Assembly: GCA_015501075.1 (NCBI GenBank)
Contig: JADNYJ010000033.1
Span: 186,001-250,000 of the forward strand
Origin: Gymnopilus junonius
Taxonomy: Eukaryota; Basidiomycota; Agaricomycetes; Agaricales; Galerinaceae
Direction: 5' to 3'
DNA: 64,000 nucleotides
This document shows positions 1 through 11,116 of the stretch, piece by piece; position 1 is the first letter of the stretch, and each line of letters starts with the position of its first letter. The translations under genes and the position numbers were made by a program. The notes beneath the pieces are model-generated. The model ran no database searches. It had not been told where the DNA came from and saw only the letters and a program-made list of their open reading frames with translations.

Positions 1-12
1 GAGAGCACTCAC

Positions 13-705
13 GTTCCATGATCCCCGCGCATAGGGATTACTCGAGACTCCCTGCTGATCCTCTGTTGGAAGAGGTCCGAAGTTACCAAACGAGGGCCCG
101 GAGGATGGGTAATGAGCACCCGGTGGATCGTTCGGGCCAGGCTCGTGCTACACAAATAGTTCAAAAAATTTTCAGTGCCAGAGGCAAATCGGTTTAGACC
201 CACTATAGGCTCTCCTAGTTCCGACCGTATCCCTTCCTGGACGTTCGAATCTGCATCTTCGTTATCAAGCTCGACGTGTCCATTCGTTTTCACTATAGTC
301 TGTTGCGGGGAGAAAAGACCAGCGCCTGGATCAATTAGTGTGTCGCTGGCTTTGCTCCTTGGCGCAGGTGAGAACAACTGGGCTGGTGTATGTTGACCAT
401 TGCCGTTGTACATGAATTCAGCTTTTCGGTATTCGTCTGGGTCTACCGCCGAGCGGGGAGGAATATTGTCAGGCTCTCCTACGTTGGCCATGCCTTCCAA
501 GTAGCCTAGAACTGCACAAGGGGTTCAGTCGCATGAGCAGCACCACCAGCACAAGATGGCCGTACCTTTCTCGGTGGGCTCTGCGTGAGGAAAAAAATCA
601 GAAAATCTTGATCTTGAACTCCAGTGCAAAGCGTTTGGACTCACGCGGTGTGATGGATCGTAGTTGAATGCGGTGGAATACGCCGTCTTGGTCTTGTTCT
701 GACAT
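13..705 (-). CDS. Hypothetical protein, 5' part of a gene running off the left edge
   Basis: I do not recognise the family. Four exons can be joined in one frame on the minus strand: 645-705 (ATG at 705), a 15-nt microexon 566-580, 204-511 and 13-147, giving 173 residues before a GTGAGT donor at 12-7 takes the gene out of the window. Donors are GTGAGT, GTACGG and GTGGGT, and acceptors are GCAG, GCAG and GTAG. The protein begins MSEQDQDGVFHRIQLRSITP, is hydrophilic and acidic in the middle, and becomes rich in Pro, Gly and Ser towards the visible end, so it looks largely disordered with no transmembrane segment. The nominal stop at position 9 lies inside the intron. The splice structure keeps frame throughout, which is the main argument that this is a real gene. 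Confidence 0.6.
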
Positions 706-1656
706 TTGGGTATGGATAAGTTGTGGAGTATTTGGCGTGTAAGATATCGCGGTCGTAAAAATAGCGTAAAATGGTGAATATTAGCAGGAGAGAACAGAAA
801 GTAGAGGTGTGGTATTTGGAGGGGTATGAGGGAAGAATTGGAATACTAGGGATATCGCAAACGAGAGTTAAAAGTGGACTCCGTTTCAGTAATTCGAACT
901 GTGCACAAATAACATCAAATCGTGTCACAACACAATGCCCTCCGAATCAAACAAAAGGCTCCCATTATCGTTTTCACGCTAGTCTCTAACAGCTCACTTG
1001 CTAAGCACGAGGCCAATTGTTTTCTAACCCTGATCGTTATATACTATGGGAAGTTCAGTAGGAATTCAACTTCCTTGTCAGGAGTAGGTCACTAAGAAGA
1101 CGGTTGGTCTATAAATAGGGTCGGGTCTATTGTCCCGTGAAGGCGATAGCTGGGCGAGAGTCAACACGCCACCATGATTTCGTCAAACGCGCAACAGCCC
1201 TTCGCTTATTTCGCGGTCTTAAATCAAATCACATCGCTTTGTTGATCCATAGCCCTCAAATAGCAATGAATTTTCCCGGAAAGGCTCGCGAGAAGATGAT
1301 CGAAAGTGAGACATTTTTTGCCGACCTACCTACCCAATTTGGTCTCGGATTTGCCTTGTGTTACAGTGCGCTCTGCTTCCGAAGGGGCCATAAAAATATA
1401 ACAGGAGTGTATTATCAAAATACACTCCCCATACTTATAGAAGTACAAGAATAAATTTTAAGAGAGTATATGTAGAGAATGGATGGGTACATGACTGGTC
1501 GGTCAAGTAAAGCACCACCCAGATGCTTATGAGTAGATGAAAGAGCAAGAATACCCAGCGGACGGACTAGTTTCATCCTGATATTTTCCTCCCCACCAGC
1601 CGCAGATATCCCCGTCCACGAGGAAGCGAGTTGTGTTAAATAGAACGAGCGAAAGG
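706..1656. other. Intergenic stretch, no supportable gene
   Basis: The right part (from about 1100) contains a TATA-like TATAAATAG near 1110-1119, followed by a 105-codon plus-strand frame without splice sites or recognisable motifs. I regard the stretch as the promoter of the minus-strand gene ending at 705 plus spacer. Confidence 0.4.
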
Positions 1657-2034
1657 CTAGCTTATCCGTGTGAGTATAAATTGAATGGGCTGCTCAGGAC
1701 GCTCAAAAATCCCTGCGAGTACTGCGCCGGTGCTGGTGAAGCATGCGACCCGCGAGAGCTGGTTGGGCTGATTGAGAAGCAAGTGCGTGGCGTTGTTTAC
1801 ACTTGAGAACGCTTGAGCTGAATTGCTGGGCGGTGGTAAGCGTAGCAGAAGGCGAGGAGGAGGCTTGGGTTCTACAGCTTCAGGGGTGGCCGGAGGTATA
1901 GGCGCTGCCTTGGAAGTGTGGGCGTTGACTTGCAATGCTGTCGAGGTCTTGGGCACGGAGTCTTTGACTGGGGAGCTCGAATGAGCTGGCGCAGCTGATG
2001 CACCTCCGGGACAGAAAGTAATCAGGAGATTGAC
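1657..2034 (-). CDS. Tentative terminal exon of an unrecognised Pro-rich protein
   Basis: A minus-strand frame opens after a TTTTTTAG acceptor (2035 and up) and runs 126 codons to a stop at 1657. It starts with a short hydrophobic stretch (VNLLITFCPGG) and continues as a Ser/Pro/Ala-rich tail with clustered prolines. A second coding-like segment lies upstream at about 2287-2380 (IVPTLSPVELCFELVENW and following), preceded by a TTACAG acceptor. In the same frame, past one TAG, is a hydrophobic stretch at about 2116-2280 with two possible membrane helices. I could not connect these pieces with convincing splice sites, so the gene model and even its reality are uncertain. Confidence 0.3.
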   Translation of the reverse strand, partial: VNLLITFCPGGASAAPAHSSSPVKDSVPKTSTALQVNAHTSKAAPIPPATPEAVEPKPPPRLLLRLPPPSNSAQAFSSVNNATHLLLNQPNQLSRVACFTSTGAVLAGIFERPEQPIQFILTRIS

Positions 2035-2399
2035 CTAAAAAATTCGAGTTAGATTGAGTGTCAGAGGTAAGAAAGATAAGAGAGAATCTATCCCTTTACT
2101 ACACTAGCTTGAATATTTACTGGTTATTAAATGAGATAGTACGTGTCTCCGCAACAACTCGAAGTGCAAACAGAAACCAGGAAGCCAGAAAAAGAGTGAC
2201 GAAGCGAGAGACATTAGTATGAGCAAGAAGAGCAAGTAAGTACAGTCGATAAGAAAGAAGGACAGGGTCGAGAGTCAAATGGCACTAGCCAAGTCTGGAA
2301 GGGGCAGCAGAAGACGGCTGCTGGGCCCAATTTTCGACAAGCTCGAAACACAGCTCCACGGGCGAAAGGGTTGGAACAATCTGTAATGGCTGTTTTTAA

Positions 2400-3023
2400 T
2401 GTCGTAAGTACTCGCTACAGCACAGAGAGATTGCGAACATGCAGACTAAATTCAGACTATGAAATTCATTCCCCTGGTTATCTCAGTAACTTGTTAAAGA
2501 CTGAGTCTGATACCCTGTTTGTATACAATTGGTTGAGATTTGTCTGAATCAACGGGCTAGGTGTTACACCAGAAATGACTACAGCAGGAACCAGTGGTTC
2601 GCAGAAGTAAATAATAAACTGTTAAACATGGCTGATATTAGCGTTTTCACGGCTCCGTAAGGCATCTTATCTGTATGACCGACCTTCTTAAGGAGCCTGG
2701 GCCATTCATAGCAGACCAACAGAAGACATGGGATGAAACTGGGCTCAGGTGAGAACTAGGGCGATGAGAAAGACCGTCGTCCTATTCAACGGATGTCATG
2801 GAGACTGTTCTTCATCTTATGAATGTGTTCTTGGTGTTGTAAGTACCAGCGGTGACATTGACAAGTACAAGATGGTGGTGGTTGTTCGTGTGAACTGAGC
2901 ACCCCGGCAACACCCCGGCGATTTGGACTTAGTCACGGACGCGTGACAGGTCGTCGTTACCACACGCGTTCCACCATCGCGTCTTTTCAACCGGACCACC
3001 TTTGGTCAACTTCGTTTCCTGCC
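2400..3023. other. Intergenic stretch upstream of the Ctf4 gene
   Basis: No coding frame with splice support was seen. The sequence should contain the promoters of the plus-strand Ctf4 gene (ATG 3024) and possibly of the tentative minus-strand gene. A short GC-rich patch with repeated CACCCCGG (about 2900-2925) is the only compositional feature noted. Confidence 0.4.
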
Positions 3024-6000
3024 ATGTCATCGAAAATCACTGTAGGTACAGCCCATTCCAAGGGGAAGACATCTGTATCATTTAGTAAGGATGGCTTGTA
3101 AGTCTTCCATGCTGCTCTGTGACGATACCCTATGATCTGAATGCTCTTTGAACAGACGTGCATTTACTGGCGGTGAAGATAGCATCGTACGAATATGGAC
3201 AGTTAACCAGGGGACAGAACAAGAGCCCATAATGGTTGCAGATGCAGAGAACGCTGTGACCTCTATTTCGACTGCTGTTCGTGTCTTTCTACTGTCACTC
3301 GAGGCCGAAGCCCTTATGTCTGTATAGGACGATTGCTGGGTTTTCGGAAGTTTAGACTCAGAAGCTCGAAGATATTCAAGGGATTCAGAGCATCTCGATA
3401 CAACAATTACTAAGATACCCGGTGGCATACCAATAAGATGTGTTGCAATCGATCCGCAAGGTCGCAGAGTTGCTGTAGCCTCCGAGTAAGTCCTAGATGT
3501 CTAAGACGTAAACGAATGGGATTAACTTGCGAACACTTAGCGAACTATACGTGAAGATTATAAACATGGAGGATGTGTTGAATGTGCTTCGCTTGGATGG
3601 ATATACGTCGGGGGTACGGAGTGCATCGTGGGACCCTTCTGGGACACTCCTGGTGTGTGATGCATACCAATTAATGGAGGCGTTTAACTTAAACCCTCTA
3701 GGCGACATGTTCCTCAGACGGGAAGATAGTGGTCTGGAATATGACAACTGAAAAGCCAGTCATTGAGAAGACAATTGAAGGGATCATACCAGTTGTGAAA
3801 GATGCGGAGTACGTCAAATACATCTCAACCCTAAACAACCTGTTTGAGCCATTTCTTAGTTCTTTAGAATTCTCATACGACTGTTCAGTGGTTTGGCATA
3901 CATCGGGAAAATATTTCTTTGTAGCATCCAAGGGACATGGTATGCCCATTTTAGTTCCTACTCTACATTCTGAGAGGCAAACTGACAATTGTCCAGAAAT
4001 TGTTACAATTTCACGGGATGATTGGAAGAAGACATCAACTTTCTCCGACAAGAAGGCGACAGGTGTTATCACCTCCTTAGCCCTATCTCCCAACGGTGTA
4101 TATCTTGCATCTGCTTCACAATCCAGAGTGCATGTGTGGTCGACGCAAACTCGGCGTGTTGTTGTAAGGTAAGCCTGAAAAGTATTCAGAAATATCAGCA
4201 AACTGACTTCCACTAGCGAAGCAGGTAACATGGGCACTGCAATTACACAGCTAGCATTTTCCCCGCGCGAAAACCTCATTGCTTGGACGGATGGTGATGG
4301 TGCCTTCACTCGGTGGTTGAAACCGATACCAGAGACCTTCCCAGACCCTGTAAAATCATCCATATCTACGAATGGCTCTGCCACAGTCCAAATCAAACCA
4401 AAGACAGGCTTAGATCTATTTGCTGATGAGACTAAAGATTTGGTAAATGGTGGTGATGATACAGGAGACGTCGACCTTGATGATGACATGGCTGATATCG
4501 ACGACGGGTGGATCGTTGACGATATGGACGGCGCCCTTAACGTACCCCCTCCTCTTGAAAGGAGTGGAAAAGATGGCTTCATAAAGGAAATGGGTAGGTC
4601 ACCAATCTGTTGAATCAAAATTTCAACTGAGTTGTGGTAGTGAGCATCACCCAGGCCCAACCTCCCTTCCAACCTGGTTCAACACCGATGGAAAGTAGAA
4701 AACGATTTTTAGGTACAAGATAAATTATTGCTATCTCAGTGGATGTCATGCTCACCTTTGATTACTAGCCTATAACATGATTGGTGTCATTGAAATCACG
4801 GATCAGGACACCCACAACATCGTGAATGTAGACTTTTTTGATCGTTCTTTACGAAAGGGTTATCACTTTACGGATCACTTCAAGTATAACCTTGGCTATC
4901 TCGGTATGTCATAGCACTTCCAGTTTTCAACTATGAATTTAATTTAGTACTTGCTCTGGCAGGCGAAAGAGGTGCAGTATTTGCTTGTCTTCCTGAAGCT
5001 GAGCATCCGGCCGAAGTGCTTTTCAAACCATACGGCACCTGGAAAACTAATGACTGGACATATACTTTACCGAAGATAGGAGTAAAGTGTCTTGGAATTG
5101 CAACTGGGGCTTTGCCTCTTACTTCCAAGAACGCCGCGGACATTGAGCTGCAAGGATATGGACACGTCGTCATAGCCACCACCGAAAACGACCTTACTTT
5201 CCTGTCGGGAACAGGACGAGAACGGAGAATTATGGCACTCCCCGGTGATTTTGTGACGATGGTTGCAAGTGCTGAGTGGGCTTTTGTCGTCCATCGAGCG
5301 GGCTCAACGACAATCGATGGTATGCACAGATATTTATTTGAATGGCTTTGCATGTTCACATTCTTCCAGGTTCTCAGAACCTTTCGTTTACGATGATCAA
5401 CTTTGAAGATTTCTCTGTACGGCAGCGTGATGTCCTTCCCGTCCCAAAGGGTCATACATTGAAATGGATCGGGCTTACAGATCAAGGAGTATGTTTCTAG
5501 CGTTCACTGGCCTTTCCTCCTTTAATGGTTATCCTAGGCTCCTGCGATGTTCGACTCAACTGGATGCGTACACATTCTCACAAAGTACCGAATACCTCAT
5601 CACGCCTCCTGGGCTCGGGTCATGGATACCAATCTTCTGGAACGAAGACAAGGGAAAGATGAATCATACTGGCCTGTTGGTATTACCGAGAGCAATTTTA
5701 TGTGTCTAATCTTAAAGGTAAATATGATCTGATGGTTTGGAATAGACACACAGCCGTGCTCACTGCTCTGCAAAGGGACGGCAAGAATACCCATCGTTCC
5801 CTAGACCCCTAATTCAAGAACTGCCTATGCGAATACCCTTCCGACATGGATCAACACAAGAAGAGGCGTAAGTAAACAGATTCTCTTTATGTTTGGCGGT
5901 AACTAATGCGCCGCTGTAGAATCGAACGCGAGACATTACAGGTTCAAATAGCACTGGATTCGCTGGATGACGTGGTACTTTACACTAGCGACATCACGTC

Positions 6001-7110
6001 CCGCGAGAAGGCACTAGACAAGGAGTTAATCCAACTTATTCAAGTGGCATGTAAAGGAGGCAACACAGCTCGAGCAATTGAATTGACCAAATTCCTGCAC
6101 AACTCAGCTAGCATCGACGGTGCCAGGAAAATTGCAGAATTTTATCATCTAACTGGCTTGAAGGAGAAGATGGGCATTATCATGGCAGAACAAGAGGAAG
6201 CAGGGGATAGATACGCCGCCGCCCGTGACAAGCGGAGAACATGGCTGAAGTCTGATCCTCCTTTACGCCAACTTGCGGAACATGCACCTCCTCCTTCTCG
6301 TGTAGACCCACTAGGTGATTTCAGGCCACCTCCTGCGATTGAGAGGCCTGGCATGGCACGGGTGACGACCCCTCGAATTGAAACAACCCGTTACACTTCT
6401 GTTGCACCTTCAACTCAAACGCAGACACAAACCCCAGAACGGACGACATGGGACTCTGTTGCAGTTGACTCTCCTCCCTCTTCAGATGCAAAACGGAAGA
6501 GGGCTGAAATTGAAGATTCTTTCCCAGCATCAGATGTATTAATGCCACCACCCAAGCAAAGTGCGTATATTGAACTCTTTCTCCCATGTCGAGATTTAAC
6601 ACTTGATCAGAATATAACCCGTTCGCTCGCAAGACGAACCAAGAATCCAACAAGAATCCCTTCGCCAGAAAAATGGATTCGGGCAAGTCAATACAGAAGA
6701 GCGAAAGTTTCTTCGATAAAGTTGATGCAGCTGAATCGGAACCCGCATCGAAGAAACGTGAGTTTGATTTATCCTTAGAATGCTGGACTAAGCTGACTGC
6801 ACTTTAAGGTCCTTCTGCAGCGCCAGCAAAGATCAAGAAAGACGGTTCCAAACAAACGACGTTATTTGGAATGATGCCAAAGGCCGACAAAGTTTCTCGA
6901 CCAAAGAAGAACGTTGCTTCCAAGGAAGGCACACCTTCAGAATCTATTCAAGAGACACAAGAAACACAGACTGATTCTCAAATGCCCGAAGTGGCGATGG
7001 CTGAAGTTGAAACGCAAGAACTAGAAGACACACAACTCACGATTGTCAGTGATGATAATGACTGGGAAGAGACTCAACTTGTAGACCCCGTTGAGGCCTC
7101 TGAGTCTTGA
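3024..7110 (+). CDS. ctf4: Ctf4/AND-1 (Mcl1, SepB) replisome scaffold protein
   Basis: This protein couples the CMG helicase to DNA polymerase alpha and to sister-chromatid cohesion at the nuclear fork. Sixteen exons join in frame to 1,100 residues: 3024-3097, 3156-3276, 3328-3485, 3541-3652, 3702-3808, 3860-4168, 4217-4593, 4641-4712, 4769-4903, 4963-5319, 5370-5488, 5538-5717, 5776-5867, 5920-6560, 6611-6757, 6809-7110. Residues about 1-330 form WD40 repeats (for example [26 protein letters not shown]). An Asp-rich linker follows near 390-420. The conserved middle beta-propeller is about 430-735 ([19 protein letters not shown]), followed by a helical bundle and a disordered tail. The length matches human AND-1 (about 1,130), whose C-terminal HMG box is not seen here. 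The tail carries two NPFARK motifs and a PIP-box-like QTTLFGMM. It is convergent with the gene ending at 7233. Confidence 0.93.
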
Positions 7111-7232
7111 TTTTTTAGACCACACTTTGTATCATATTCTTTTTATATTGTTTTCGTGTATACTACACTACTAGCCGTCTATCCTACGAGCCGTCTTCAG
7201 TATATTGCAATTACGTCCCATTGGTATAAGAC

Positions 7233-8905
7233 CTATCGATTGTGCTGATGAGGGTTGAAGAGAGTACCAATCCCCAGGTCCTGACAAGAAGAAATGAGTT
7301 TAATTTTTCATCAATAGATAAAATTGCCGCGACATGCCTCTGGTCTGAATGGCCAACTTTTGAATACCCTGACGACCCTGGACCACTCTTCCATGTCAAG
7401 CCCTCGAGGTGTTTTCTTCAGGTCGACCTTGTCTTCAGGCTTGTCCGGGTCGTCGAGCTTGGGTAATAAGTTGGTAGCACCGGGCCCCAGCGCAGTGATG
7501 CATTTCTCTAGAGGCGTTGCTTTCTGGACAAAGAGTTTACGAACGCAGTAATCCCAAATGTCGAGATCGCCGGTTTCGATTTTCTGCCAAACAATTGTCA
7601 GTAAATTATGACTGACAGTCATCGCTCGACTCATACCGGATGTTCCAAGGGTATGAACGAGGCGGATGTTAGGGGAATACCTAAACGTCTAAGATCTAAG
7701 TCGCCATACTTGAGTTCGTAGGTGTTATGTCGGTCCGGATGAAAGTGGTCTGAGTATGGTTGCAAAAAGTCGTACGGTATCGCTTCATACATTTCTGCAG
7801 CGGCTTGGGCCATGACTGATACTTTACAACGAGGCATAGATGAAGGAGGCGCCTTCATTCTCTAGAAGCGGAGGTGGGAGCAAAAACGTCATACTTTTTC
7901 TCGGCTGAATGGCAAAGGGACGAAACGCACCTCCCACATACGCCCAGTAAGTATAAAGTGCATGGGTACACGGCCATATTGTTGTAACCACTGTCGTTCT
8001 GGTACGGTACGAAGCAATTGCGCTGCTAACTGTTCACCGTCCACAAAAGGAGCCATTGTCATGATAAATGTTAGGTGTGGATGGACTGCAGAAAGCATAA
8101 GAAAATGATCATTTTGACATGGGCAATTTCCTTGCCTTGACTCCAGTCAGTTTTCTCAACGTCGCTCAGTAAGCCCATTTCGAGGAGTTTGGTATAGGAA
8201 CTCCAGGAGTGACCTGGCAGTGGAAGTACTTTGACGCGTTCGTCGATATTTTCCAGAGGCTTGGATCATGGAGGTCAGTTGCATGCAAAAGGGAAACGGT
8301 GTATGTTCAACTCCACCTTCAGGTATTCTAGGTATTGAGAAACAGGCTCAAGAACGATCAATTTTTTTATCCTCTCTTTTGGTAAATCCAACAGAGCGCG
8401 TGTCAATTGCCCTGGACCTAATTAAATCTTCAGTAAAATCCTTTGCAAGATATAGATATAAAAGACCTGGTGAAGCTTCGATAACAACCTTGTCTCTTGA
8501 TCCCTCTGGAACGAAAGACTCTGCAAGCATTTTCGCGGTATCTGGATTGCGTAACGAAACCCTCTTTCCAACGTCCTTCGTCATATGAAATACTTTTCGC
8601 CATGTATCCATGTGCGGCAGCTGCACTTTGGATTGTTTAGACAGAGGCCCAGATTCCATGCCCTCTATAACTCGACCGTATGTCATCCTTTTGGGTTTTG
8701 TAAGACGTCTAGTGATCTTGGTCTTTTCCTTTTCTTGAACAGTGGACTCCGATGATTGAGCAGGAGGTTCTGTGTTTGGGACGGCCGTGGTGCTCGTAAA
8801 ACGACATTGAGGTGAAAGTTGGGAAGATAATAGCGAACTGTGGAGTTCCAATCTGGCGCACCTTCTGGATTGTCGAAGGGCTGCGCAGAACTGAGCGCTG
8901 GCCAT
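7233..8905 (-). CDS. MTF1: Mitochondrial transcription factor B / rRNA adenine dimethyltransferase-like (Mtf1 family)
   Basis: Predicted to act in the mitochondrion as the RNA polymerase specificity factor of the KsgA/Dim1 methyltransferase fold. Seven exons join to 445 residues: 8467-8905, 8317-8417, 8136-8259, 7931-8085, 7637-7861, 7338-7583, 7233-7280. The N-terminus (MASAQFCAALRQSRRCARLE) is rich in Arg, Ser and Ala without acidic residues at first, as in a mitochondrial presequence. The SAM-binding motif spans the first intron: EASP then GPGQLTRALL near residues 143-156, followed by LIVLEPV. Two introns, 8086-8135 and 7281-7337, appear to use GC-AG borders (GCAAGG and GCATGT donors); with these, the frame and the C-terminus fit. 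The start codons of this gene and of the gene at 9085 are 179 bp apart, a likely shared promoter. Whether it still methylates rRNA cannot be told. Confidence 0.82.
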
Positions 8906-9084
8906 TGCTTTGGAAATTGGGAAAAAAGGTAGGTAAATAAATGAACGAAATGTATTCCGATCACAGTTATTGCATTCCGAAACAAACAGTCCAACACTCG
9001 GTTACCTGCTAATATCTTGGCAGTCCAACAACTCCCAGCGCTCAAGATGTTCCAACTCTCCCTGCGCAAATTCCTCATGCATTG

Positions 9085-10434
9085 ATGTTACTACATATGT
9101 TGTTTCTCAACCGACGGATATTCAAACTATTTTTCTTTATCATCTTTTGCTTTTTGCTACCTTTGTATTTTTTTCATGTGTCTACTAGACCCCCTCTAGC
9201 CCTTTACGACCAACTGTTCGCCACTGAAACGGAGCTGTCCAAGAACCTCATTCATAATGAACGTGGAAACAGATATGTGAAATTTCGCCAGCTTCAAGGC
9301 GCTGGATTTAATAATCAGGTATACTGCGAATTTCTATCAATCTTTTCGTGTATGCGTGTTCATTTGTGTTCTTAGGCCCAGGAAATTTTGATGTATCATC
9401 ATCTTGCATTAGAGACAAATCGTATCTACGTATACCAACCCATGATATGGCGCCCTAGAGGCGAAAAGGCTACTATACCCTTGTCAGGTTTTCTTCTTGG
9501 TGCCACAAAAGGGACCGTCAGTGAGACTGTTTTTGACGAAATCTGCCCCTCTGAAGAAGTCGTACATGTCGACCTACAAGTTGACCACATGGACCGATGG
9601 AATAATGCTTTAGAAATTCTCAATAAAAAGGAGAGGTGTATTGTCGTTGACGACTGGCTCTTGAATTGGGAGTGAGTTGTCTGATGCATTCAGCCCTCCG
9701 TTGAAGGACTCATGCTCTCTACCTGCAGTTATTTATCATCACCAGGTATACATACCATCTGGGATTCCTACCGAAAATATTTGAAAAATCATTTCAAATG
9801 GTCAGAGAGTATCCAAGCTATCTTCGATAGAGCTGCGGCCAAGCTCAGACTGAGTTACCGCCCTGATCTCTCGCCAGGTGGAGAGCGTTATATGGCTATC
9901 CACCTCCGACGTGGTGACTTTGAAGATCATTGCAAATATTTAGCCCAGAGTAAGGAAGGTTTCACCACCTGGGCGACTCTTCCTTTGCTCCGATCCAGTG
10001 TTTTACCACTGTCTCTTGATCCAGACAATTCTACATCTGTCATTGAACACTGCTATCCCACTCTTCATCGCATCTTGGATGCAATTTCTCATCAAGCACG
10101 GGATCGCCCGACACTAAGGACACTTCACGTCCTTCACGACGGCGCCTGGGACCACCCAACTGTTTATCTGCAATATTATAAACTCGCTGCGGCTCTGACC
10201 AATGCTGACTGGGCTCGGAGAGAAGGTTGGAAAAGCGGTCCAATGCTCCGAGTAACGCACAGCGCTGAGGTTCCTATCGGTTGGCATGAACGAGATTGGT
10301 CTGTCTGTGTAGATGTCGAATTGGGCAGGCGCGCCGAGGTTTTCATAGGCAACGGATATTCAAGCTTGAGCACACAGATTGTCGCTCTTAGACTTGCAGA
10401 CGGTGGTAAGGAGGAAGATATTACCTTCCTCTGA
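9085..10434 (+). CDS. Type II membrane protein of the GDP-fucose O-fucosyltransferase superfamily
   Basis: Three exons (9085-9318, 9376-9671, 9729-10434) give 411 residues. A single hydrophobic segment at about residues 14-32 after two Arg residues predicts a type II signal anchor, so the enzyme should face the Golgi or ER lumen. Two motifs of the O-fucosyltransferase superfamily are seen: GAGFNNQ near residue 73 (usual form GGGFNNQ) and HLRRGDF at 235-241, the GDP-sugar-binding Arg motif. The C-terminal FIGNGYSSLSTQIVALR resembles the usual end of the fold, where donor-binding Ser/Thr residues sit. The acceptor is unknown; related fungal proteins are usually annotated only by the domain. The first ATG in frame (9085) was chosen, and the gene is transcribed divergently from the MTF1-like gene. 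Confidence 0.82.
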
Positions 10435-10994
10435 TGCTTATTTTTGATTTCTTGACATTCAACTTGTGCGCGCAGGTCGCTTGCTCTCAAACTTGCCGGT
10501 GAGCAAGAAGTACATAGGATGCCACTTCTATACCTATATTTATTGCCGATTTATGGACATTTACATCTATCTACAGGACACCTCTCCTTTGTTCTTTCGG
10601 ACTTGTATCCATCTTGCTTTTGTTCTGTAGTTCAATCATTCTTGAATCTTTTGACCTGCGGTTTTCCGACTAGTTCGACGCATGACTGCTGAAACAAATA
10701 CCTTGCGTTAACGCTGCGCACCACCCGGATGTTTATTAAACATCCTTCTGGTTCCAGGTAGGAGTCTACTTGTAGCCAAGACCGCTCAAGTCTTCTGTTG
10801 GAAGGCGCAGTAGGCAGAATCTTCTCAGACCGTGGGTGGCAGTGTGCTCGTTTATCATTGGTGGGATCAATATGTCAAATGGTCATATTTTACATAATTT
10901 CTGCCTCATGATCTCCACTTTGCATGACAATGATCAGCTTCCTTCCAAACCCAATAAACACTGCTATCATGTCCAGTGCAGGCTTTGCCCTCGG
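10435..10994. other. Intergenic stretch
   Basis: This is the 3' region of the fucosyltransferase-like gene and upstream sequence of the membrane-protein gene at 11117. No coding frame or repeat was recognised. Confidence 0.4.
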
Positions 10995-11003
10995 TATAAA
11001 TAA
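10995..11003 (+). promoter_or_regulatory. TATA box of the membrane-protein gene
   Basis: TATAAATAA stands about 115 bp upstream of the ATG at 11117 and is followed by C/T-rich sequence, the usual arrangement of a fungal core promoter. This is an inference from sequence only. Confidence 0.45.
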
Positions 11004-11116
11004 AATCCCTTCCACCTGCAGGCGCTTTCTGCTTGCTCCCTTCTATTTTACTTTTCAAACTCGTCATTAACCATACTTACGCTCAGGGAGCCCTTTTGGA
11101 TTTCCATCCCGGTACG

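Noticed and set aside
1137..1454. 105-codon plus-strand frame downstream of a TATA-like sequence
   Set aside because: No ATG in a clear context (frame opens at GTG), no splice sites, no recognisable motif or composition bias of a protein.
3698..4672. 324-codon minus-strand frame
   Set aside because: It lies antisense to several well-joined exons of the Ctf4 gene and mirrors their codon structure.
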